From: Piper betle
Lineage: Eukaryota; Streptophyta; Magnoliopsida; Piperales; Piperaceae
Assembly (NCBI GenBank): GCA_033002965.1
Contig: JAURVB010003208.1
Coordinates: forward strand, 124,001-188,000
DNA: 64,000 nt
Reading direction: 5' to 3'
Positions 46,201 to 58,619 of this stretch are shown one piece after another. Position 1 is the stretch's first letter. Every line of letters begins with the position of its first letter. The notes under the pieces are model-generated. The model saw nothing but the letters and a program-made list of their open reading frames with translations. It was not told where the DNA came from and searched no databases. A program made the position numbers and the translations under genes.

Positions 46201-47243
46201 TGAAATCAAACAATCTTGATTAGCCTACATACCCATATAGGGATCAAGCTCAATGTAGTTCTATAGGCTCTCAGGTCATTCTGAGATTAAAAGTTTGTCT
46301 CCCAGTTCATTATGAGATTAGGAGGGCTCCCAGGTCATTCTGAGATTAGTAATTATTAGCTGTCAGGTCCATTCTGATATGTCCATTATTGGCTGTAAGG
46401 TGCATTCTGACATATCCATTTTTGGTTGTCAGGTCCATTCTGACATGTCCATTATTAGCTATCAAGTCCATTCTGACATATCCATTATTGACTGTCAGGT
46501 CCATTCTGACATATCCATTATTAACTGTCAGGTCCATTCTGACATGTCCATTATTGGTTGTCAGGTCCATTCTAACATGTCCATTATTGACTGTCAGGTC
46601 CATTCTAGACATATCCATTGTTGTCTATAAGGTCCATTCAGACATATCCATTAAAAAATAACTAAGAAATTCAAAGAATCCCCACAATTCTTGCCAATCG
46701 AAGGATGAAGCAAAGCAGCACACCCACAACAAAACAAACATCCGACCCGAAAGACTCGCAGCAGTTCGTACCAAGTAGTCGACAAGAACCCCACGCATAA
46801 GACGCTAGGGATCTAGCAACTTAGCAGGGCGTCTCCAACAAACCTTGCATGCAAGAATCCTAATGGAAACAAATAAGACAAGGGACGAAATACTCACGCA
46901 AAAATGGGGAGGTTGCCTGGGACAGAGAGGAGGCAAGAAGAATTTGACGGCTAGGAAAAAGTCCCCCCCCCTCCTCAACGATCCCCTCCTCCTGCATATA
47001 TATACACTTCAACCATTCCCTCCATTAAATTCTCATACCCTATCATCCATAGGTATTTCCTAGGTTCAACGAGCCCCTTTATTAAATTCTCACACCCCAC
47101 CATCCATTCATGAATAGGTATTTTCTAAGTGACCTTAAGTCGAACCATGACCGGTCGACTTGATAACCAACCATATTGGTTCATCGATATTTATTTCATA
47201 ATATTTAAGTTCGAGTCTTGCAATAAAAATCATGGTTTTTACA
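46201..47243 (-). mobile_element. 3' LTR of E2, truncated
   Basis: On the minus strand it starts TGTAAAAACCATG at 47243, has the TATA box (46997-47004), the C run (about 46968) and the 33-bp minisatellite (46342-46650). It stops at TTTCAGCTC, about 390 bp before the expected LTR end. There it meets L1c's PBS head-on. Confidence 0.6.
46342..46650. repeat. 33-bp minisatellite in the E2 LTR
   Basis: Inverted counterpart of 41250-41480, with about nine monomers (TGTCAGGTCCATTCTGACA core). Confidence 0.85.
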
Positions 47244-47309
47244 ATCTCCCCAACTTAGAGATATTTCATTCCCGAAATATTATAACAGCAAGATGATAAA
47301 CATGATTAA

Positions 47310-48474
47310 TTATATCTTCAGGATCTCATGCTGCTCCAGTTGTTGCTTCGGAGGCTGACGACAGTCTTTTATCATGTGTCTTGTCCTGCCGCAATTGTAG
47401 CACCGACGGGGCTCGTTGCATTGCCCAGAATGCATCTTGGTGCAATTTTTACATCGTCTATACAGAATCTCCTCAAACTTCCTTTTGAGGTTTCCATCTA
47501 CGTTCCCTTGGTAGTTCTGTTGCTATTGTTCTGCGGACCCATTTGAGCTACCCCCATGGTTGGCATGTTTGTGTTGCGTGGTAGTCTTCCCCTGTTTCTG
47601 TGAACGATCATGCTCAAATACCAACTCATGAGTCGTGGCTGCATCGATCACCTCGGTTATAGTGCCCCTTGACGCCGTAGCAACCCTACTCCTCAATTCA
47701 AGTGTCAACCCCCAGAAGAATTTATCCGCCCTAGCCTTGTCAGATGCCAAAATCCCAGGTGCAAAGCGTTCCAACTGTAAGAATTTCTTGGCATATTCCC
47801 GGACCGAATCATCCTTCTGAGCTAGGTTGGCGAACTCCAGTGCTTTCTTTTGGACAGCAGGCTCTAGAAAATATTGTCCATTCAAAACGGCCACAAACTC
47901 TGCCACGTGATGGAAAAATCTCACGTCAATGGAATGTAGTGTTGTCCATGGATTTCCACCAGTAAGATGCTTCCTCCTGAAGCATGCATGTTGCCAACCT
48001 CACTTGGTGGCGGTGTGGTATAGATAGATCCCTAAAAGCTTTTTCGGAAATGTCTATCCAGCTTTCGGCCTTCATTGGATCAGTCCCTCCAATGAATACC
48101 TCAGCTCCATTCTTCTAGAATTTTTCCACAGTGTAGCGATCACTGTCCTCAACAGCTGGTGGCACCACTTGTCGAACTACCGGTGGCAGTGGGTTTGGTA
48201 GCTCCCCTTGTTCACCCGGGTCAGCTAACTCTGCCCGCCCTTGGGCACTTCCCTGACCATCATCCAGGGTGATTCTGGGATCCGCTGTTGAGTTTTAGGC
48301 TCCATTCCCTGTTACCTCTCCCGGTAGCCGCTAAACAATATTCTGAATCACAGAATTTGTATTTTCTGAAGCCTGTGCTAGTCCCTGTATGGCCGTTAGG
48401 ACCTGGGCCAATACATTCTCTGTGTTCGGACTTGATGGGTTAGATTGGGTAGTCTGTCTACAAGTGCTTGCCAT
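47310..48474 (-). pseudogene. E2 gag: better-preserved copy of the same gag-only element
   Basis: It starts at ATG 48474 (MASTCRQTT) and ends at 47310. The central core is open for 133 codons (47924-47523: FVAVLNGQYFLEPAVQKKAL, FANLAQKDDSVREYAKKFL, ADKFFWGL), where E1 has stops. The knuckle is CYNCGRTRHMIKDC. Defects: a TGA after NTTFH, shared with E1; a frameshift just after it; and a TAG at about 47529. Only a short spacer separates the stop from the PPT and LTR, so this copy also lacks pol. It is the minus-strand half of a 2.4-kb inverted repeat with E1. Confidence 0.7.
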
Positions 48475-48591
48475 CTGAAACATCGAACCATCATGGTTCA
48501 TTTATACATTCTTGTTTCAGTTTTGACTTAGGTTTATTAGCGAAGAACTTTGTTAATTAATAACATAGCATGTGAGCTTGTGGGAAACCTG

Positions 48592-48603
48592 GCTCTAATA
48601 CCA
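48592..48603 (-). promoter_or_regulatory. primer-binding site of E2
   Basis: On the minus strand TGGTATTAGAGC follows the LTR end TTGTTACA by 2 bp. Confidence 0.65.
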
Positions 48604-48605
48604 CC

Positions 48606-49135
48606 TGTAACAACCCGCCATTTTTCACAATAATGTGGGCCTAGGTGGGTAGGCATTACTCGAAATTATACCAGATCAACCCTGTAACGACCAGCCCTAA
48701 CTGGTCCAGGCGTTACCTATATATTACATGATTTCTATTAAAACCGTAAGTATGACTCATTCAAAGTAAATTATAGTTAGTCAAGACATAATAATAATAT
48801 TTCCAGAGTCTTGGATCATTTCCCAAAGCCACATGTATAACACAAGAAAATAAAAGTCCAATTTATTACCCATTCTCCTACCCTGAGTTCGTAAAAGAAC
48901 CACCAACCATACTTTCATTCTTCCTTAAGTGAGCTGAAATAAAACAATCTTGATTAGCCTACATACCCATGTCGGGATCAAGCTCAATGTAGTTCTATAA
49001 GCCCTCAGGTCAATCTGAGATTAAAAGTTTGTCTCCCAGTTCATTCTGAGATTAGGTGGTCGCCCAAGTCATTCTGAGATTAGTCATTATTGGCTGTCAG
49101 GTCCACGACGGTCCATTCTGACATGTCCATTATTG
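48606..49135 (-). mobile_element. 5' LTR of E2, partial
   Basis: It ends GGCGGGTTGTTACA on the minus strand (48606) and matches the E1 3' LTR back to the start of the minisatellite (about 49120). There it breaks off against TRIM2 sequence. Confidence 0.6.
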
Positions 49136-49149
49136 GTTATCATTCTGGC

Positions 49150-49448
49150 CCATGACCGGCAGCCTAACCAAAGTCCCTAGTCTAGCCTGTTGGTAGCCCC
49201 AGTCCACGACCTTTCTGACCTATGACCGGTAGCCTAGCCAACGTCCTTAGTCCAGCCCACCATCTAACACGGAACTAGGTTGCTCTGATACCACCTGTAA
49301 CGACCCGGCCCAAAGTGCAACGTAATGGGCCTAAGTCATTTCTTTAAAATGGTTCACCCAAGTTAAAGATCTATAGTCCATTCCCACTTATAAACAAGAT
49401 CTTCTCCTAGTAGGTGTTAGATGTGGGACTAAGTTGAGGGTTCTCACA
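49150..49448 (-). mobile_element. TRIM2-family LTR, PBS and internal fragment
   Basis: The LTR is at 49296-49448 (minus strand TGTGAGAACCCTCAAC...GGTCGTTACA). The complement of the PBS is at 49282-49293, and internal sequence lies at 49150-49281 with a CCGGTAGCCTAGCCAACGTCC motif as in the other copies. Confidence 0.6.
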
Positions 49449-49451
49449 ATA

Positions 49452-51141
49452 TGTAACAACCCGAAAACAGCCAGTCCTAACCAGACCGGGTGTTACTTAA
49501 AAGGTTACATGAATAATATGAAAACAAATAAGTCTAGCATTTCTAACTCAAAAACTTATTTTCAAATGACAATGCATGTAGTAATTATCCCACAGTCTTG
49601 GACCGTTTCCCATAGCCACATTTATAACACAAGAAAAGTAAAGAAAAGTAAAAAGAGAAGTCCGCTTATTATCCGTTCACCACCTGCGTTGGTAAAAGAA
49701 CCACCTTGTCGTCTCTTAGTCTTTAGTTCCAGCTGCTAACCTGAGGAGGCAATTCCGCATTAGTGATTAACTACTAAGTCGTATAATTAAATAAAACAAG
49801 TCCATAAACTCCCTATCATTATCTATAATATTGGCACTTGTGACCATTCCAACATGTCCATTTATTAGCTGATAGTTCAGTCCACCATGTCCATTAGTTG
49901 GCTGATGGGTCAGTCTACCATGTCCATCTATTGGGTGATGGGTCAGTCCATCATGTACATTACTAGCTAGGGAGTCCAATCCGCCATGTCCGTTATCGAC
50001 TAGTGAGTCCAATCCACCATGCCCATTAGTTGGCTGATGGGTAAATCCACCATGTCTATCTATTGGCTGATGGATCAGTTCACCATGTCCGTAATTTGCT
50101 GGCGAGTCCGATCTGCCATGTCTAATTTATTGGCTGATGGGCCAATCTATCATGTCCATTACCGGCTAGCGAGTCCAATCCGCTATGTCCCTTATCAGCT
50201 GGTGAGTCCAATCCACCATCTCCGTAATTGGCTGGCATGTCCAATCCACCATGTCCAATTTATATGTTGATGGGTCAGTCATCATGTCCATTACCCGCTG
50301 GCTAGTCCAATCCGCCATGTTCGTTATTGACTGGTGAGTCCAATCCACCATGTCTGTAATTGGCTGGCAAGTCCAATCTGCCATGTCCAATTTATTGGCT
50401 GATGGGTCAGTCCATCATGTCCATTACCGACTGGCGAGTCCAATCTGCCAAGTCCGTTATCGGCTGGTGAGTCCAATCCACCATGTCCGTAATTGGCTGG
50501 CGAGTCCAATCTACCATATCCAATTTATTGGCTGATGGGTCAGTCCATCATGTCCATTACTGGCTGGCAAGTCCAATCTGCCATGTCCGTTATCGACTGG
50601 TGAGTCCAATCCACCATGTCCGTTATCGGCTGGTGAGTCCAATCCACTATGTCCGTAATTGGCTGGCGAGTCCAATCGACCACGTCCAATTTATTGGCTG
50701 ATGGGTCAATCCATCATGTCCATTACTGGTTGGCGAGTCCAATCCGCCATGTCTGTTATCGGCTGGTGAGTCCAATCCACCATGTCCGTAATTGGCTGGC
50801 AAGTCCAATCCGCCACATCCAATTTATTAGCTGATGGGTCAATCTATTATGTCCATTACCACTGGTGAGTCCAATCCGCCATGTCCATTATTGGCTAGTG
50901 AGTCCAATCCACCATGTCCAAAATTGGCTAGCGAGTCCAATCCGCCATGTCAAATTTATTGGCTGATGGGTCAATCCTCATGTCCATAACCGGCTGGCGA
51001 GTCTAATCTTCCATGTCCGTTATCAGGTGATGAGTCCAATCCATCATGTCCGTATAATCATTTGAAATGTTGTACTGTCCCTTGTTGGCAGCTCTGGTCA
51101 GCATGAGCCCAGATTCAACCACTATGCGCTATAACGCACAT
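49452..51141 (-). mobile_element. LTR L1d with minisatellite
   Basis: It is the minus-strand LTR ending GGTTGTTACA at 49452, with the same landmarks as L1b and array C. It is cut at 51141 by a TRIM2 LTR at the same position as L1b. Confidence 0.6.
49850..51052. repeat. 33-bp minisatellite array C
   Basis: About 36 monomers in the same orientation as array A, with 133-bp four-monomer periodicity. Confidence 0.85.
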
Positions 51142-51470
51142 TGTGAGATACCTCAACTTAGTCCCACATCTAATACCTACTGGGAGAAGATCATGTTTAT
51201 AAGTGGGAATGGACTATAGATCTTTAACTTAAGTTAACCATTTTAAAGAAATGACTTAGGCCCATTATGTTGCACTTTGGGCCGGTTCATTATAGGTGGT
51301 ATTAGAGCAACCTGGTTCCGTATTAGATGGTGGGATTGATTAGGGACGTTGGCTAGGCTGCCGATCACGGGCCAGAAAGGTCGTGGGCTAGGGCTAGCAA
51401 CGGGCTAGAATAAGGACGTTGGCTAGGCTGCCGGTCATGGGCCAGAAAAGTTGTGGGCTAGGGCTAACAA
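51142..51470 (+). mobile_element. TRIM2-family 5' LTR, PBS and internal start
   Basis: The LTR is at 51142-51294, with the PBS TGGTATTAGAGC at 51297-51308. The internal part carries the duplicated GGACGTTGGCTAGGCTGCC motif, as at 38562. Confidence 0.6.
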
Positions 51471-51797
51471 GCCCTACACAAAGAGAGAGGTCTGCTCCAC
51501 GCCTCTCACCAAAGATCCAGCAACTCTGAATACAGCTCTCGTTAGAGGCATGCCCTCTAACTAAATTGATCTGATAGTGGGCCTTGCTGTAGCTGCTGTT
51601 CAAAAAGGCACCCCATTCCACCTGGGGAAAGCTATGGAAGTTACTCCTAGCGCGACATGAAAGGCCGGTCTGAGATTGAAAACGAGCCATCGAAGTGTAT
51701 CCATGGCCCAATCATGGGCTGGTCTCAATAAACACTGTTTCCGCTGTGACAGGATTGCAAACAGCAAAAAACAGGATTGCAAACAGCAAAAAAACTC

Positions 51798-51881
51798 GAC
51801 TATGTTATCCGATATGGTACATTTGAGTATCGTGTTATGCCCTTTGGCCTGACCAATGCTCCTGCCACTTTCAGACAGTTC
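51798..51881 (+). pseudogene. gypsy reverse transcriptase fragment
   Basis: DYVIRYGTFEYRV followed by MPFGLTNAPATFRQF, the conserved RT block of Ty3/gypsy. The YVDD block and everything else are missing. The upstream DNA is shared with 38881-39231, but the MPFGLTNAP block is present only here. Confidence 0.8.
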
Positions 51882-51889
51882 CTACTCCG

Positions 51890-53669
51890 AGGAAACTCAT
51901 GAATACAGAAAGAAAATAATTAATGACTCCAATTGAAAGGTAATTCGTGTTATCTCAGATATCTAGCTTTCAGGTTATTATATGAAAAGTTGGAACATAT
52001 CATCAACAATTCTCCTCATCTTTCATCATCAAATGTCGTAGTATTAATGCAGAAAACGTCTAGCCTCGTATTTCTCTATTCTAGTGCCTACCTATACGCT
52101 TGCAAGGTTGCGTGGGAAGCTCAATCAGAGAATACAAATAGTCTAGCGTACAAGAAGGCTGTAGTTGAAGGCTCTTTTCCAAAGCATAGGATAACTAGGG
52201 AGGGTCATCTTTCTGATGGTTCCTTACGTACTTACTGGAGTTCACCCAAATCCAAAGAAGTTCTCTTGTGGCTGAAATCTCTAGCTTTTAGACCTCAAAT
52301 TATCTTATTCTTCTTTGTGAGACTTTTTTCATCAAAGTCAGAGTTAAGTTAAATGTGGCTGTCCTTTCCATTCAAGCAATCCCACTTTTTTGAGCTTTAT
52401 TGGGTCTAGTTGAGACTGAAGTCAATGCCCCTATTGTAAGGAAAATTGCTAGAATCATCTTATGGAAGTAGTGTTCCTGATTGTCGCTACTACAGGTAAG
52501 AAGATCTTTTTTTGCAATTCCCCAATCCTAACGAAGTAGTTCCTCCGGAATCCAATGAACAACAACGATTACTTAGGAGCAGCTTGTGAATTTGCAATTC
52601 CTATTGAATTTCTTTTCATCAATTCAACAGCAAAAGCTTAGTTTCACTATATGGAGCCAGCGTCGTTTCGCTATATCTTGGATTTTGGGTTGGCGATCTC
52701 ATCTGTACTCTCTCTTAGATGCATTGACACAACCTATACCACCCTTACTCCATAGGGGACCGAACTTGACTCCTGTGAAAAAATAGGAGGCGTGGGCCAC
52801 AGGTCGCACATAAGCCGCCGGGTCGCACGACAGAAGAACACCCAACATAAAGATGCACACTCCTCCATGTAAAATATGAAGTAGTCTCTATCTCCCGGTC
52901 GGAGACAAGGGATGGATGCCGCTAGGCTAGGTCAAGTCTATCATTGTGTTATTATCCCTTCCCTATAAGGATCACTAAATACAGATATGTGCTACTACTA
53001 TCCCGATGCAGCGAAGCTAGGTGATGCTATTATGGTGGGGGAAGGCAGTTTTCACTGTTCTGCTCCATCGGAATGCTTTTGGTGGCAGGTCTTGCTTAAC
53101 ACCCTAGTGATTTACAGCCACCCGGGTCTCGTTCTGTACCTAGGTATGGATCTATATCACTAAGGTCAGCAAGAAGGCAAGCAGCAAGGCAAGAAGGCAG
53201 GTATGTTTATGACTAGTCCGAGAGCTAGCAAGGCAAGAAAGATGGAGTTATCTATTTAACTGAACTGCATCTCGTGCTAACAGCTATGAATGCTAACCCA
53301 ATCAAGCAATCCGAGCAAGGAAGATTTTTGGTGTCAAAAGTCTCAAATTCAGGATCTTCCGCTGCACGGATTTCCTGGATCCTGGTGTCTCTCCGAAGAA
53401 GAATCCAAACGGGCTTTAGAAGAACTCCGGTCTTTGTGGTGCACATCAGTCAGGACCTAAGTTGTACAAGAAGGACTTGGTTTGGAAGAAGAAAATGAAA
53501 GATGAACAACCGCGCTGGTCATAAGAGATCGACTTGAATACTAGTTCTTGCTCGTGAGAACTCTTACCCATATCTTACCATTTCTTTGGGATTGTCCGCT
53601 CATAGCACGATGGAATTGTCTAGATAAGCTTCCTTTAGCATTGGCTAGTGTTGGCAGAAGGATCGAGCA
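51890..53669. other. probable mitochondrial-derived tract (NUMT-like)
   Basis: Base composition and style differ from the surrounding LTRs, and no element ends occur. It contains a ccmFC piece (next entry) and short AAGGCAAGAAGGCAAG-type repeats (53170-53240). A 139-codon frame (51933-52352) has no recognisable domain. The tract lies between the gypsy RT fragment and solo LTR P4. Only the ccmFC portion is positively matched; the rest is assigned by continuity. Confidence 0.45.
52790..52875 (-). pseudogene. ccmFC: ccmFC fragment: exon 1 end and start of its group II intron
   Basis: The minus strand encodes HGGV-type residues followed by CASL/CIFMLGVLLS-like sequence in the frame of mitochondrial ccmFC. 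It is followed by GTGCGACC at 52828, the GUGYG-type start of a group II intron, at the place where plant ccmFC is interrupted. Reading through the intron gives CDPAAYVRPVAHASY, as in unspliced plant ccmFC. The normal product helps attach haem to cytochrome c in mitochondria. Here upstream codons are missing or altered, so it is an inactive fragment. Confidence 0.55.
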
Positions 53670-56295
53670 TGTAACACCCCATTTCGGTTCACCTGTAAAC
53701 CAACCTGGAAATGTTACCAGCGACAAAACCTTTCACTAATCTGCTCGATTCGGTTAAGCCGACCCGGATCTACCCTCTGTGTCTCAAAATGGTGATGCAA
53801 CATGCAAAGCATGGATGAGATGCTTAGGTTTTAATGTTGTCCCTACATACATGTCATGATATGAAAACAAGTAAATAAACAAATGGTATATATTTGTAGC
53901 AATAAAAATTGAAAACACCATCTAAATATAGCATGATTTTCACATTGTAGTTATCTTTGCTCCATAAGCTCACCCTGATCATTTTCCACTTCATTTTCAT
54001 TCACAACGAAAATATCTTTAGCAATTTACAAAAATACCATTCAAATTCATTTTCCACACAATTCAATACATCACCAATTATAGTCGGCATGTACATGTGT
54101 GCGCAATTTCATTCCTGCTCCTCCACAGTCCCGACAGTACTCATTCTTCGTAGTTCTCACCTCCATATATAATATAGAGACGTCAGTAATGAGTGTTACC
54201 CGTCTAGAAATAAATAATAACAAACTGACACAAGAGAGCTGACCCTCTTGTTGAATAAAAACTTCATTATTCTTCCTCAAGAACTCTCATAAGGGCAATA
54301 ATGGGAGCCGTTGACCTCGAGCAGCAGCATCCCCTTTCCATATCATTCTCTTTTGGCCATTTAAACTATCCGTCTGCGCAAGAAAATCATTCTCTTTGCT
54401 CCCAACCCTCTACATCCTCCATATTACTTTAAGTACAGAGGGCAAGCACTCTCATGCATGTGTCTTCAGTATCCTTTGAAACCACAAGTCTAGACATGTG
54501 CTGCATAGTAGTACCTGTAAATTTCCACACTTCTCTGGGTGGAACTCAAAGGTAGAGTTATCAAGATCCATCAGGAATGGAGTGGACGGTCACCAATTCT
54601 AGAGCCTGCTTAGACAAACACATGCCCTATCTCAAGTCATCGCTATCGATTTCCCTCATCACACATCTCACCGAAAAATGCAAAAACTACTTATACGTGG
54701 GGCTCCGTAAGGGTTTCAATATAATAGGCTCGAAGGCATCATGAGCTGGATCAATTTTTTAACACAATCTCAAGGGACCTCATCCTCAAAGGTTATTAAT
54801 CCAGAAATACGTTCGGTTAAATGGCTCTTGTGGAGTGAAATATGATAAATCCACCACTCGATACGTCTACTTACCTGTTAAAACAAGCCACGATAGAATG
54901 GGACAATATATCGGGATCGAGTACTAAATGGACCTGGTAGAAGCTTCAATCATGGTTGCACGCCTATATGACAAGCTGCTACTTCGTACCTACACATCAA
55001 ATCTAGAAGCTAACACCCACTACCTGAATGATGCATCAAACTCATCATGAATATCACACTTACAATGCAATCATCATCTATCAACAATCAGCAATCATCA
55101 GTGTAAAAATAATTCTAACTCATCCTATTCATACCAATTTTATTATGTTTTTTTAAGTTAGGGTTGCAGTCAAGTAGAATGCTCAAATTTAATTTACCTA
55201 ATTAGATCACTAACATTCGTTTACTATCAATCAAGTTATGCAAATCATCACTTCATTCACAATCAAACATTTATCACAACAATTAATCAATCCTAGCATG
55301 TAATAATCATAAATTTTAAATAATTAAATTGGAGGTAATTATGCCTCTCGTTGTTTGCAATTGGTGACGGCTAGGGTTTTGTCGTGCGCTCGAAGATCAA
55401 ATTTAGAGCTCGAGAGGGCCCAAAGTTTGACCAGGTTCGACTGGATGAGTACAGCGAAAGATTCGACAAATTCTAGCAAATTCCAACTACTTTCCTACGA
55501 CAACTGCCGGCAGCGGCTACTGGTGGGATAGAGGTGGTATAGGTACCATTGAAACTCAGCTCGACAAGCCCGATGCATCTATGATGTCTTTGAGGTTGGT
55601 AGAGGTGGTGGCTCGCAGCAAAAAGGGTAAAACAAGGGCGGGTAGTGGGGTGACAAGATCCGGCCGACACTAGGCTCCGCTCCTATCGGAGGAGGGTCAG
55701 CGACATCGAGGCAACGACGGTCGTCGGCAGCGAGATCTGCGACGAGAGCGTGGCGCTAGGGTACGGCTACCTCGAGTTGTAGAGGCTAGGCAATGACACG
55801 GTGGGGCTCCGCATCGTCGATTGGTAGCAAGATGATGTCAGCGTCGACACCAACGACAAGCACAGGGGTGGCATCGAGGGTTTGGGGAAAGAAGAAAAGT
55901 ACCTGGGGTAAAAGTGGTTGGTGGCGATATCGTAAATAAAACATGACTCGACTCTGACGAGCCAAAAATAATAACTCAATGCCACAATGCCATGTTCTAT
56001 TAATTAATAGCCCACCCAAACTGTCCTATATCGTATCCTAATGCATTACTCGGTCTAAAAATAATTCTAAGATCACATACTTTAAATAAATATACTACAT
56101 ACTATACTATGATAACTCATTTCTCACCATCTTTTCGACATTATCATCATATATTCAGGTACACCTGATCCTCATTGCTCATAACTCACGGCTGGCCTCG
56201 ACTTAGCACACGATTTATGAAACTGACTCAACTCAAACTAAAGGTTGAACCTACTAGTTCGCTAATGTAAAACTCTGACTCGAGTAATGGCTACA
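53670..56295 (-). mobile_element. solo LTR P4 (family P)
   Basis: On the minus strand it starts TGTAGCCATTACTCGAG (56295) and ends GGGGTGTTACA (53670). The flanks are GAGCA (53665-53669) and GAGCG (56296-56300), 4 of 5 matching. Landmarks follow P2: GAGTGTTACCCGTC (54191), CTCATCCTCAAAGG (54781), a GC-rich block (55370-55930), then AAAACATGACTCGACTC. No internal region is present. Confidence 0.65.
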
Positions 56296-57370
56296 GAGCG
56301 GCTCATAGCCAGGCATACCAGCCATTGTGTTGTAATTGCTTATGATTTGTTAAGATATGTACTTTGGGAAATATAATTCAAATGTAATATGTTCCCCTAA
56401 GTAATGTGTTACGCTCTATATTGGTTAGCATGGTGTATTTAATGTGTTATACTATTTTATTCAACTAACTTTCCGTGCATTGGAGTTAAATTTGGCCTAT
56501 TGACAAACAAACTTCTGCAGGGTTTTTGGATAAACCCCAAAGTCTGGGAACTGATGATTGACATAATAAGGTACACTAAATATATTTTATCGCATTTGTG
56601 TATTGTGTTCAAGTAACATAGATTGGAGCATACAATTCACGTTGATAGAAGATTTCACATGAAGACTAAGTGTCAAGCTTGAGTCCTGAGCAAGTCTTTT
56701 TGTTGTGTTTAATTGCGTTCTATGTGGAGTATATGGAACACTATGACCTCTATGACTCTATCTCATTCTGCCTAGCATTATGTAAACAATGACTCATGCA
56801 TGAGATTAAGCATTCATAGTAGTATGCATTCTTTAAGTCACCCTTTTAGTTATAGTAGACCTTATGACTCATAGTGCTTATGCTAGGAGCCTTCAAGTTA
56901 AGATCCTCCTTATAGTAGTATGAATTAGCACGCAATGCATGCAGTCCCTAGAAGGATTTTTGTCTTAAGCCTTCTTTAGGGTTGAGACCTACTTCTATTT
57001 TTTTAGTCCATATTAGTAGCCGAACGAAGATGCTTTGAATTATAACATCATGGTTCAATCTGTGTCTAAACCAAATTGGGGTATTACAAGTTCTATTTCA
57101 TAAGCAGGTGTGGTGATCTTTTAGAGACAATAGTCTATTTCATAAGCAGGTGTGATCTTTTAGAGACAATAGTGAAGGCAGAATCTTGGGCAAAGGTTTT
57201 GTTGTTAAGACCTTTTTTACTATTGAGAATATCTACTTGGTTGAAGTTTTGAAACACAATTGATTAAGTACTAGTCAATCATGCGATCCTAATAAGAGAG
57301 TACTTATTGAATCATCTACTTGTTTAATTAAGGAAGGTGACACTAATGAAGTATTATTTTGAGAAATAGA
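56296..57370. other. unclassified DNA with a possible P-type LTR end
   Basis: TTGGGGTATTACA near 57076-57088, preceded by GAATTATAACATCATGGTTCA, resembles the right end of family P in plus orientation; the rest of such an LTR is unclear. A 40-bp direct duplication (TCTATTTCATAAGCAGGTG...) lies at 57092-57172. Confidence 0.35.
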
Positions 57371-57489
57371 ATAAATAATGTTTACATTGTCAAGTGGAAG
57401 AAAAAGAAGAGGAAGAAGAAGGAGAAGAGGAGAAGGAATGTTTATATTGTCACTACTAATGATTTTGATGATTCACCGCAAGCTACTCA

Positions 57490-58326
57490 AGCACCTTGAA
57501 GCACTTCCCAAGCTTTATCCACCAAATCCCCATCACCGTGTGGACCGTGCCTACAAGGGAAGCATACACATACCTCCCACAAGGTAAAGAACCAAATAAG
57601 AACATCAAGATATCTAAAGCTACTTCACATGGACTTAGTTGGGTCTATGCAAACAAGGAACCTAAGTGGGAAGTGCATTTTTGTGATTGTAGTACTTGGG
57701 TTCCTCTTTTTACTCACAAAAGCGATACCTTTGAGGCTTTCAAGAGATTTGCAAAGAGAAAAACTATTTAGAAGAATACTTCAATCATGGCCATTAAAAG
57801 TGATAGAGGTAGAGAATTCATCAATGAAAGCTTTGTCGAGTATTGTGAGAAGAAAGGGATCAATCATCAACTATCGGCACCATGGACCCCTCAACAAAAT
57901 GAAATAGTGGAGAGAAGGAATAAGTAACTTGCGGTGTGGCTAGCGCTTTCCTCAACGACAAAAATTGCCTTCAAAAATTTTGGGTCGAGGTTATCAATAT
58001 TTCATGCTACATATACAATAGATATTTGATGAGAGCTATCCTCTGTAAAACCGTTACGAACTCTATGAAGTAAAATTCTTTCAATTTCTCATTTTAAAGT
58101 GTTTGGTTCAAAATATTATATTCTCAACACTAACGATCAATTGGGTAAATTTGACTCCAAAAATAAAAATGGGATATTTCTTGGTTATTCTCTAAATAGT
58201 TCTTCATATAGGGTATATAACCGTGAAATCATGTGTATAGAGGAATCTTCCAATGTGGTCTTTGATGAAGTCAAAGTCACTAAGTTGAATTTCACTATGA
58301 TGAGGAAAAAGAGGACGTGGTCGTGA
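57490..58326 (+). pseudogene. copia integrase region, degenerate
   Basis: In shifting frames: HFCDCSTWVPLFTHKSDTFE, AFKRFAKRKTI, then the core block IKSDRGREFINESFVEYCE (second catalytic Asp) and PWTPQQNEIVERRNK (catalytic Glu). Next come VFGSKYYILNTNDQLGKFD and NGIFLGYSLNSSSYRVYN, the usual end of copia integrase. Several stops and frameshifts are present. It belongs to the same element as the RT pieces that follow. Confidence 0.8.
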
Positions 58327-58619
58327 AAACCCCTACTACTCCACACAAAACTAGTGTTGATTTATCTAGAAAACAGTGGAAATTCCACATAAACCACCCT
58401 ATGGAGTTCGTGATTGGATCACTCATCCATGGTATTTAAACAAGGTCTAAATAAAATGTTCTAAGCTCACATTGGGCCTTCATATTTCAAGTTGAGCCAA
58501 GCAGCCAAAAAGGAAGAGAGTTGGATGCTATCTATGCATGAAGAGCTCAACCAATTTAAGAGGAATGAAACTTGAACCCTTGCTCCACCTTCTCAAGATC
58601 ATCTTATCAAAGGCACAAA

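Noticed and set aside
51933..52352. 139-codon frame as a host gene
   Set aside because: No domain was recognised and it lies in the organelle-like tract. It is mentioned there but not called as a gene.
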